A DNA stretch of 64,000 nt from the NCBI RefSeq assembly GCF_900128455.1, contig NZ_LT635783.1, positions 1,078,632-1,142,631 on the forward strand, given 5' to 3'. Positions 57,945-64,000 of this stretch are shown one piece after another. Origin of the DNA: Bacteroides mediterraneensis (GTDB lineage: Bacteria; Bacteroidota; Bacteroidia; Bacteroidales; Bacteroidaceae). A model generated the notes under the pieces. It saw only the letters and a list, made by a program, of their open reading frames with translations, was not told the origin of the DNA and did not search any database. A program made the translations under genes and the position numbers. The stretch's first letter is position 1, and each line of letters opens with the position of its first letter.

Positions 57945-58448
57945 TTATTTGAGGGCAGCCAGTGCTGCTTCATAGTCGGGTTCTTCCACGATTTCCGGAA
58001 CCAGCTGGGTATAGATTACCTTTCCTTCCGGATTCAGGATAACCACGGCGCGGGCCAGCAGTCCGCACAACGGGCCGTCGGTCATCAGCACCCCGTAGTC
58101 TTTACCGAAAGTAGAAGTGTAACGGTAGTCCGACAGCGGAATGACACGTTCAATACCCTCAGCCGTGCAGAAACGTCCTTGCGCAAACGGCAGGTCCTTG
58201 GAAATAGCCAGCACCAGTGTGTTTTCCATACCGGCAGCCAGCTGGTTGAACTTGCGGACAGAGGCTGCACATACCCCCGTATCCATGCTCGGGAAAATGT
58301 TCAGCACCACGAACTTGCCTTTGGCATCAGCCAAGGTGAACGAACTCAGGTCGCCTTTGACCAGTGAAAAATCGGGAGCCTGTGCCCCTTTCTGTATAAA
58401 TTCTCCAGCCAGTGTGACGGGAGTTCCTTGAAATAAAGTTGTAGCCAT
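57945..58448 (-). CDS. tpx: Thiol peroxidase
   Basis: A 167-residue atypical 2-Cys peroxiredoxin from the ATG at 58446-58448. The peroxidatic Cys60 is in [17 protein letters not shown] and the resolving Cys94 in [14 protein letters not shown], matching E. coli Tpx closely in length and spacing. It reduces hydrogen peroxide and alkyl hydroperoxides with thioredoxin as the partner. Cytoplasmic or periplasmic; no signal peptide. Confidence 0.95.
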   Translation of the reverse strand: MATTLFQGTPVTLAGEFIQKGAQAPDFSLVKGDLSSFTLADAKGKFVVLNIFPSMDTGVCAASVRKFNQLAAGMENTLVLAISKDLPFAQGRFCTAEGIERVIPLSDYRYTSTFGKDYGVLMTDGPLCGLLARAVVILNPEGKVIYTQLVPEIVEEPDYEAALAALK

Positions 58449-58575
58449 AATCAATCTGTTTTTAAATAATCGTCATAAATATAACAATAAAAACCATAAA
58501 ATGTTTTCCTGAATGGCGGTGGAGCAATTTTTTTTCGTTTACTTTGCATCCGCTAACTATTTACAGATAAAATTG

Positions 58576-59490
58576 ATGGAACGAAAACTGAAAGATTATG
58601 CAGTTCTGATGTTAAAAGGTATGGGGATGGGAGCTGCCGATGTGGTGCCCGGTGTGTCGGGAGGAACCATTGCCTTTATTGTTGGCATCTATGACGAACT
58701 GATCAATTCGATTAAAAGCATCAATCTGGAAAGCCTGAAACTATTCTTTACCGGGAAATGGGGGGCTTTCTGGAAAAAAATCAACGGAAACTTCTTGTTT
58801 TTCCTGCTGGCGGGCATCGGAATCAGTGTGTTTTCGCTGGCCAAGCTGATAACCTGGTTGCTGGTGGATCATCCGATATTGGTGTGGTCATTCTTTTTCG
58901 GGCTGGTGCTGGCTTCCACCTGGTTTGTGTCGAAAGACATTAAGGAGTGGAAAAGCTGGAAAACTTGGGTGGCGTTTGTGATAGGAGTTGTGGTGGCCTT
59001 TTACATCACGGTGGCCACTCCGGCCGAAACACCTTCGAACTTGTTGTTTATCTTCCTGTGCGGGGCCATTGCCATCTGTGCCATGATTCTTCCAGGCATT
59101 TCCGGCAGCTTCATACTGGTGTTGCTGGGGAAATATTTCTTCATTATGGATGCGGTCAAGACACTGGATGTGGTGGTGATGGGAGTTTTTGCGGCTGGAG
59201 CCTGCATCGGAATCACCTCTTTTTCCAGAATACTCTCGTATGCGCTGGCACATTTCCGTAACATCACGCTGGCGGTATTGACGGGATTCATGTTGGGTTC
59301 ATTGAATAAGGTATGGCCTTGGAAGGAGGTGGTAGAGACTTTTGTGGACAGTCACGGGGAAGTGAAGCCGTTGATTGAGCATAATGTGCTGCCGAACGCG
59401 TATATCCCCGAAGCGGTGGTGCTGATGATAGTGGGATTCTTCCTGGTATATTTTTTGGAAAAACTTTCGGCCAAGACCTCGGTTCGCTGA
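58576..59490 (+). CDS. DUF368 family membrane protein
   Basis: A 304-residue inner-membrane protein from ATG 58576. The DUF368 signature MGMGAADVVPGVSGGTIAFI lies near the N-terminus, repeated in the pattern AICAMILPGISGSFILVLLG near residue 180. About eight hydrophobic helices are visible. DUF368 proteins are part of the group that recycles undecaprenyl phosphate (C55-P flippases of the DedA/DUF368 type), which is a reasonable working function. An alternative upstream start at 58513 overlaps the promoter region. Confidence 0.85.
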   Translation: MERKLKDYAVLMLKGMGMGAADVVPGVSGGTIAFIVGIYDELINSIKSINLESLKLFFTGKWGAFWKKINGNFLFFLLAGIGISVFSLAKLITWLLVDHPILVWSFFFGLVLASTWFVSKDIKEWKSWKTWVAFVIGVVVAFYITVATPAETPSNLLFIFLCGAIAICAMILPGISGSFILVLLGKYFFIMDAVKTLDVVVMGVFAAGACIGITSFSRILSYALAHFRNITLAVLTGFMLGSLNKVWPWKEVVETFVDSHGEVKPLIEHNVLPNAYIPEAVVLMIVGFFLVYFLEKLSAKTSVR

Positions 59491-59515
59491 TTCGGATAAA
59501 GAGCTATATTGGATG

Positions 59516-59544
59516 CCGCTGGATGTATGTCCGGCGGTTTTTTT
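59516..59544 (+). terminator. Terminator of the DUF368 gene
   Basis: An 8-bp stem (59516-59523 with 59530-59537, one G-T pair) with a 6-base loop and seven T residues. Confidence 0.8.
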
Positions 59545-59576
59545 GTGCGGTATTTTTGTCTCTTTTTGCATGCGGA

Positions 59577-59660
59577 AAAACGCACTTGCGTTTTATCCAA
59601 AACGTCGAAGCGTTTGAAGTAAAACGCCCTTGCGTTTTAGTCCAAACACAAGGGCGTTTT
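59577..59660. repeat. 22-bp-period array of an 18-bp near-palindrome, four units
   Basis: Four 18-bp units start at 59577, 59599, 59621 and 59643, exactly 22 bp apart: AAAACGCACTTGCGTTTT, AAAACGTCGAAGCGTTTG, AAAACGCCCTTGCGTTTT, CAAACACAAGGGCGTTTT. The array lies between the DUF368 terminator and the end of glnS, 80 bases from the glnS stop codon. Confidence 0.9.
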
Positions 59661-59740
59661 TTCAGGGGCTTCAAAAGCCTTCCAAAATCTTCGGAAACCT
59701 TCGGAAATCTACACTTTCCCAGGGTTTCAGAGGACTGCTT

Positions 59741-61480
59741 TTATTTGTTGATCTTGCTCCATGTATCTTTTAATGATACGGTACGGTTGAACACCAAGTG
59801 TTCCGGAGTAGAATCTTTATCTACGTTGAAGTAACCGATACGCTGGAACTGCAGGTAGTCGAGCGGTTTGGCATCGGCCAGGAATTTCTCGACGTAACAT
59901 TCGTGCAGTACCTTCAATGAATCCGGATTGATCATTTCCTGCATTGCTTCCAGTGCGGAGCATCCTTTGGCTTCGCGGATGGCAGCCATTTCGTCGCGTG
60001 GATTTTCTACCTTCCACAAGCGGTCGTACAAACGTACTTCTGCTTTCAGGCAGTGGTTGCAGCTTACCCAGTGGAGGGTTCCTTTCACCTTGCGGTTGGC
60101 TTCCGGCATACCGCTCTTCGTGTTCGGGTCGTATTCTGCATAGACTTCCACCACGTTTCCGTTTTCGTCTTTCTTGCAGCCCGTACATTTTACGATGTAG
60201 GCGTTTTTCAGGCGGACTTCCTGTCCCGGGGTCATACGGAAATATTTTTTCGGCGCATTTTCCATGAAGTCGTCACGTTCCATCCAAAGTTCACGGCTGA
60301 ATTCAATGGTATGCGTACCGGCATTCAGGTCTTCCGGATTGTTGATGGCTTCCATTTCTTCCACCTTTCCTTCCGGATAGTTGGTTAGAATCAGTTTCAC
60401 TGGATTCAGCACGGCAGATACACGGGTGGAGCGTACGTTCAGGTCTTCACGTACGGCACTTTCCAGCAGGGCAAAATCGTTCAGCGCGTCGTAAGTGGTA
60501 TAACCGATTTTGTCGATGAATTTGCGGATGGATTCCGGAGAATAACCGCGGCGGCGGAATGCGCAGATGGTCGGCATTCGGGGGTCATCCCACCCGTCTA
60601 CCAGTCCCTCTTTCACCAGCGTCAGCAGGTTACGCTTGCTCATCAGCGTATAGCTCAGGTTCAGTTTGTTGAACTCATACTGGTGCGGGCGGTTGTCGTT
60701 CAGGTCTTTGCCCTCTTTTACCCAGTCGACGAACAGGTCGTACAGCGGACGGTGTACCACGAATTCCAGTGTACACAGTGAGTGGGTCACACCTTCAAAA
60801 TAGTCGCTCTGTCCGTGTGCGAAGTCGTACATCGGATAAGCCTTCCATTTGTCACCCGTACGGTGGTGTGGCGTTTTTACCACACGGTAGATAATCGGGT
60901 CGCGGAAGTGCATGTTCGGGTTGGCCATGTCAATCTTGGCACGCAACACCATCTTGCCCTCTTCAATTTCTCCGGCATTCATTTTCTGGAACAGTTCCAG
61001 GCTTTCTTCTATGGGGCGGTTACGGTAAGGGCTTTCCGTTCCAGGTTGGGTAGGAGTACCTTTCTGGGCGGCGATTTCTTCTGAAGTCTGCTCGTCCACG
61101 TATGCTTTTCCTTCCTTAATCAGTCGGATGGCGAAGTCCCAAAGCTGTTGGAAATAGTCGGATGCATAATATTCGTGTCCCCACTGGAATCCGAGCCACT
61201 GGATGTCTTCCTTGATGGCTTCTACGTATTCCACATCTTCCTTGGTGGGGTTGGTGTCATCAAAACGCAGGTTGCACACGCCGCCGTAGCGCTGGGCAAT
61301 TCCGAAGTCCAGGCAAATGGCCTTTGCATGTCCGATGTGCAGGTATCCGTTGGGTTCAGGCGGAAAACGGGTCTGTATTCTTCCGCCGTTTTTACCTTCC
61401 TGTAAGTCTTTCTCTACAATTTGTTCAATGAAATTCAGACTCTTCTTTTCTGAATTTTCAGTCGTATTTATCTCTGTCAT
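59741..61480 (-). CDS. glnS: Glutaminyl-tRNA synthetase
   Basis: A 579-residue class I synthetase. The HIGH motif appears as RFPPEPNGYLHIGHAKAICL and the KMSKS motif as YTLMSKRNL. The tRNA-binding C-terminal beta-barrels contain RLKNAYIVKCTGCKKDENG and CSALEAMQEMINPDSLKVLH. The size matches E. coli GlnRS. A -7 TATTTTTG lies at 61513-61520 on the minus strand. The 22-bp-period array lies downstream. Confidence 0.96.
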   Translation of the reverse strand: MTEINTTENSEKKSLNFIEQIVEKDLQEGKNGGRIQTRFPPEPNGYLHIGHAKAICLDFGIAQRYGGVCNLRFDDTNPTKEDVEYVEAIKEDIQWLGFQWGHEYYASDYFQQLWDFAIRLIKEGKAYVDEQTSEEIAAQKGTPTQPGTESPYRNRPIEESLELFQKMNAGEIEEGKMVLRAKIDMANPNMHFRDPIIYRVVKTPHHRTGDKWKAYPMYDFAHGQSDYFEGVTHSLCTLEFVVHRPLYDLFVDWVKEGKDLNDNRPHQYEFNKLNLSYTLMSKRNLLTLVKEGLVDGWDDPRMPTICAFRRRGYSPESIRKFIDKIGYTTYDALNDFALLESAVREDLNVRSTRVSAVLNPVKLILTNYPEGKVEEMEAINNPEDLNAGTHTIEFSRELWMERDDFMENAPKKYFRMTPGQEVRLKNAYIVKCTGCKKDENGNVVEVYAEYDPNTKSGMPEANRKVKGTLHWVSCNHCLKAEVRLYDRLWKVENPRDEMAAIREAKGCSALEAMQEMINPDSLKVLHECYVEKFLADAKPLDYLQFQRIGYFNVDKDSTPEHLVFNRTVSLKDTWSKINK

Positions 61481-61512
61481 ACGGAAACTTTTTATTTTTT
61501 CTTTTATGGTTG

Positions 61513-61520
61513 CAAAAATA
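61513..61520 (-). promoter_or_regulatory. -7 promoter element of glnS
   Basis: Minus-strand TATTTTTG matches TAnnTTTG, 32 bases upstream of the ATG. A TTTA lies about 22 bases further upstream. Confidence 0.5.
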
Positions 61521-61592
61521 GTAAAAATAATCTCCGTGTGAATAAATGGGGAAAATATTTCTGCAAATGGATGCGTTTTACTTAATTTTGCT

Positions 61593-61600
61593 TATCTTTG
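61593..61600 (+). promoter_or_regulatory. Orphan -7 element in the glnS-rarA gap
   Basis: TATCTTTG matches TAnnTTTG but no gene starts nearby. Together with the promoter at 61689-61720 it could give a second, longer (about 210-base) transcript ending at the same terminator. A 10-codon frame starting at 61618 has no known meaning. Confidence 0.35.
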
Positions 61601-61688
61601 TAAGAGCACACGGATGTATGTTGTTAATAATGGCAAATGAAAGAAAATGAAAAAAAACGCAGAATGTGTTTTATGACATGTTTTTTTA

Positions 61689-61720
61689 TTTGGTTACCTG
61701 AAAAAAACGCCGCATCTTTG
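61689..61720 (+). promoter_or_regulatory. Promoter of the putative small RNA
   Basis: TTTG (61689-61692) and CATCTTTG (61713-61720, one mismatch to TAnnTTTG) are spaced by 20 bases. Transcription should start near 61727. Confidence 0.5.
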
Positions 61721-61726
61721 TGCCGT

Positions 61727-61817
61727 TATCCTGAAAACAATCTTTTTACCTTAAGAAAAAAAACTAATACCTATTGAAAACTTAAAAAGGCCCTTTGTGA
61801 AAAGCGCCTTTTTTTTT
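61727..61817 (+). ncRNA. Putative small RNA of about 90 bases
   Basis: In the 460-base gap between the divergent glnS and rarA genes there is no convincing ORF. A promoter (61689-61720) and an intrinsic terminator (61784-61817, stem AAAAAGGC with GCCTTTTT followed by nine T residues) enclose about 57 bases of AT-rich sequence, with a run of A residues and an ACTAATACCTATTG segment. This is the layout of an independent small RNA. The family is not identified, and the exact start is inferred. Confidence 0.5.
61784..61817 (+). terminator. Terminator of the putative small RNA
   Basis: AAAAAGGC (61784-61791) pairs with GCCTTTTT (61806-61813) around a 14-base loop, and the T run continues to 61817. 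Confidence 0.75.
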
Positions 61818-61908
61818 GTCCTTACGTTTCTGTTTCATTTTTGTTTCGGTGCAGTTTTTTTAAGGTAGTGGAAAAAGTTTTGTTTGCGGATTTGTCGGAA
61901 ACTTTCTG

Positions 61909-61916
61909 TAACTTTG
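61909..61916 (+). promoter_or_regulatory. -7 promoter element of rarA
   Basis: TAACTTTG matches TAnnTTTG, 25 bases upstream of the rarA ATG. TTTG at 61883-61886 is 22 bases upstream, slightly beyond the usual spacing. Confidence 0.55.
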
Positions 61917-61941
61917 AACAATATTTAATTGAATCATAAAT

Positions 61942-63216
61942 ATGGCACAACCATTGGCTGAAAGGATGCGTCCGAAGACGCTGGATGAATATATAGGTCA
62001 GAAACACCTGGTGGGCGAAGGAGCCGTGTTGCGCAGGATGATTGAGGCGGGGCGGATTTCTTCGTTTATTCTGTGGGGACCTCCGGGAGTGGGTAAAACC
62101 ACACTGGCACAGATTGTGGCCAACCGGCTGGAAGTACCTTTTTATACACTGAGTGCGGTGACTTCGGGAGTGAAGGAGGTGCGCGAGGTGATTGAGAAGG
62201 CCAAGGCCAACCGCTTTTTCTCGCAGCAGAGTCCTATTTTGTTTATTGATGAAATCCATCGTTTCAGCAAGTCGCAGCAGGACTCCTTGCTGGGGGCGGT
62301 CGAAACGGGGACGGTGACGCTGATTGGCGCCACTACGGAGAATCCTTCGTTCGAGGTCATTCGTCCGTTGTTGTCGCGCTGCCAGCTGTATGTGTTGAAG
62401 TCGCTGGACAAGGACGATTTGCTGGAACTGGTGCATCATGCCCTGGAAAAGGATGCGGTGTTGAAGGAACGGAAGGTGGAGCTGAAGGAGACGGATGCCA
62501 TGCTTCGTTATTCGGGAGGCGATGCTCGCAAGTTGTTGAACATTCTGGAGTTGGTGATCGAGTCGGAAGCTGAGGACCCGGTAGTCATTACGGATGAGAA
62601 GGTGGTGGCTTGCCTGCAACAAAACCCGCTGGCCTACGACAAGGAGGGGGAAATGCATTACGACATTATCTCCGCTTTTATCAAGTCGATTCGGGGAAGC
62701 GATCCCGACGGGGCCTTATACTGGCTGGCCCGGATGGTGGAAGGAGGGGAAGACCCGGCTTTCATTGCCCGCCGCCTGGTGATTTCGGCTTCGGAGGATA
62801 TCGGTCTGGCCAATCCCAATGCCTTGCTGCTGGCCAATGCGGCTTTTGAGGCAGTGATGAAAATCGGCTGGCCCGAGGGTAGGATTCCCTTGGCGGAGGC
62901 TACGGTGTATCTGGCCACGAGCCCGAAGAGCAATTCGGCGTATGAAGGCATTAATTCAGCCTTGCAGCTGGTGCGCGAAACGGGTAATCTGCCGGTACCG
63001 CTTCATTTGCGTAACGCACCTACCCAGCTGATGAAACAGTTGGGCTATGGAAAGGACTATAAGTATGCCCATGCATATAAAGGGAACTTCGTAAAGCAGG
63101 ATTTTCTGCCGGACGAAATCCGGACACAACGTCTGTGGCATGCGCAGGAGAATCCTTCAGAGCAGAAAATGAAGGACCGGATGGTTGGACTATGGGGAGA
63201 ACGTTTTAAAGAATAA
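61942..63216 (+). CDS. rarA: Replication-associated recombination protein RarA (MgsA)
   Basis: A 424-residue AAA+ ATPase of the clamp-loader-related RarA/MgsA/WRNIP1 family. The Walker A site is WGPPGVGKTTLAQI, Walker B FIDEIHRFSKSQQD, sensor 1 GATTENPSFEV, and the C-terminal helical part includes SAFIKSIRGSDPDGALYWLARM and PLHLRNAPTQLMKQLGYGKDYKY. It acts at stalled replication forks and gaps. It is followed after 25 bases by the 2-hydroxyacid dehydrogenase gene. Confidence 0.94.
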   Translation: MAQPLAERMRPKTLDEYIGQKHLVGEGAVLRRMIEAGRISSFILWGPPGVGKTTLAQIVANRLEVPFYTLSAVTSGVKEVREVIEKAKANRFFSQQSPILFIDEIHRFSKSQQDSLLGAVETGTVTLIGATTENPSFEVIRPLLSRCQLYVLKSLDKDDLLELVHHALEKDAVLKERKVELKETDAMLRYSGGDARKLLNILELVIESEAEDPVVITDEKVVACLQQNPLAYDKEGEMHYDIISAFIKSIRGSDPDGALYWLARMVEGGEDPAFIARRLVISASEDIGLANPNALLLANAAFEAVMKIGWPEGRIPLAEATVYLATSPKSNSAYEGINSALQLVRETGNLPVPLHLRNAPTQLMKQLGYGKDYKYAHAYKGNFVKQDFLPDEIRTQRLWHAQENPSEQKMKDRMVGLWGERFKE

Positions 63217-63241
63217 GCAATATAATAAAGGAGGATAAAAG

Positions 63242-64000
63242 ATGAAGATTGTCGTTTTAGACGGATATACATTGAACCCGGGCGATTTGTCCTGGGAGGA
63301 TTTGAAAGCATTGGGTGAACTCACTGTGTACGAACGGACGGCTCCCAAGGAGGTGCTGAAACGTGCTGTCGGTGCGGAGGTGCTGTTCACCAATAAAGTG
63401 GTATTGGATGCGGATACGATTGAAAAGCTGCCGGATTTGAAATACATCGGCGTGTTGGCTACCGGATATAATATTGTAGACATAGAAGCGGCATCCCGCC
63501 GGGGAGTGGTTGTGACGAACATTCCGGCGTATAGCACGAAGTCGGTGGCGCAGATGGCCTTTGCCCATATCCTGAATATTGTACAGCGGACGGGATATTA
63601 TACCGAGGAAGTGCGGAACGGTAAGTGGAGCGGGCAGTCGGACTTTTGTTTCTGGGATACGCCGCTGCATGAACTTGACGGGAAGAAGATGGGAATCATC
63701 GGTTTCGGCAATACCGGTCGGGCCACAGCCCGCATTGCCGTCAGCTTCGGACTGGATGTGTATGCCTATACCAGCAAATCGGCGATGGAACTTCCTTCGG
63801 ATGTGCATAAATGCCCTTCACTGGACGAGCTGTTCCGCAAATGCGATATTGTGAGCTTGCATTGTCCGCTGGCAGAAGACACCCGTGAACTGGTGGATGC
63901 CCGTAAGCTGAGCCTGATGAAGCCGACCGCCATTCTGATTAATACAGGCCGTGGCGGACTGGTCAACGAGCAGGATTTGGCAGATGCCTTGAACGGCGGG
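63242..64000 (+). CDS. D-2-hydroxyacid dehydrogenase, partial
   Basis: The first 253 residues of an NAD-dependent 2-hydroxyacid dehydrogenase; the 3' end is beyond the window. Visible are the substrate-domain start KIVVLDGYTLNPGDLSWEDL, the GVLATGYNIVD and NIPAYSTKSVAQMAFAHIL segments, the NAD loop MGIIGFGNTGRATARIA, and INTGRGGLVNEQDLADAL with the catalytic Arg region. It is close to glycerate dehydrogenase/hydroxypyruvate reductase-like members. Start ATG 63242 follows AAAGGAGGATAAAAG. Likely co-transcribed with rarA. Confidence 0.85.
   Translation, partial: MKIVVLDGYTLNPGDLSWEDLKALGELTVYERTAPKEVLKRAVGAEVLFTNKVVLDADTIEKLPDLKYIGVLATGYNIVDIEAASRRGVVVTNIPAYSTKSVAQMAFAHILNIVQRTGYYTEEVRNGKWSGQSDFCFWDTPLHELDGKKMGIIGFGNTGRATARIAVSFGLDVYAYTSKSAMELPSDVHKCPSLDELFRKCDIVSLHCPLAEDTRELVDARKLSLMKPTAILINTGRGGLVNEQDLADALNGG

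Overview
The window looks like chromosome from a gut member of the Bacteroidales, most likely Phocaeicola or Bacteroides. The evidence is the mix of families (Mfa-like fimbrillin lipoproteins, DUF4251, DUF4136 and DUF4878 proteins, type III glutamine synthetase, class III fructose-1,6-bisphosphatase, LL-diaminopimelate aminotransferase, AspT/YidE exchanger, secreted GH20 hexosaminidase) and promoters of the Bacteroides type (TAnnTTTG at -7, TTTG about 19-20 bp upstream). Species cannot be fixed from the sequence alone. I saw no insertion sequence, prophage, rRNA operon or CRISPR array. Four tRNA genes are present: Ser(TGA), Ala(GGC) and two Glu(TTC).

Layout. 1-9.7 kb: end of a sugar-kinase-like ATPase, a SlyD-type prolyl isomerase, a small DUF2007 protein, two short-chain dehydrogenases, a surface pair (fimbrillin fused to an IdeS-like cysteine protease, then a second fimbrillin), two flavodoxin-fold reductases, an AraC regulator and a membrane protein fused to a cytidylate-kinase-like domain. 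9.7-19 kb is the most accessory-looking stretch. Three little-known genes run leftward, one of them apparently cut by an in-frame TGA. A rightward operon encodes an exported metacaspase, an ECF-type sigma factor, a single-pass anti-sigma-like protein and an exported CHAT protease. A LamG/Ig-repeat lipoprotein closes the region. 19-33.5 kb: rplU-rpmA, a HAD phosphatase, ogt, sdaA, mutS2, tRNA-Ser, a GH20 hexosaminidase, and a two-component system beside mgtA and a porin gene. 33.5-40.5 kb: tRNA-Ala, an acetyltransferase, a four-domain sulfur-transfer oxidoreductase with a MarR gene, queH, and three envelope proteins. 40.5-64 kb is mainly core metabolism: tRNA-Glu genes, class III FBPase, AspT-like exchanger, glnN, dapL, YitT, a Crp-type regulator, an acyl-CoA ligase, a GH13 enzyme, fabD, thiD, manC, tpx, DUF368, glnS, a probable small RNA, rarA and a truncated 2-hydroxyacid dehydrogenase.

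Most notable. (1) The metacaspase/sigma/anti-sigma/CHAT operon could be a proteolysis-controlled transcription switch facing the periplasm. (2) Three intergenic arrays at 21.1, 40.9 and 59.6 kb are built from an 18-bp near-palindrome repeated at exactly 22-bp steps (5, 5 and 4 units), each just downstream of a leftward metabolic gene. (3) A lipoprotein joins a fimbrillin domain to an IdeS/Mac-like cysteine protease domain. (4) Four TTAGA elements exactly 11 bp apart lie upstream of the mgtA promoter, as expected for the neighbouring OmpR-type regulator. (5) A probable small RNA with its own promoter and terminator lies between glnS and rarA.

Start codons were moved downstream of the longest reading frame wherever a signal peptide, ribosome-binding sequence or family N-terminus pointed to a later ATG. 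Functions rest on reading motifs by eye; no database search was run.
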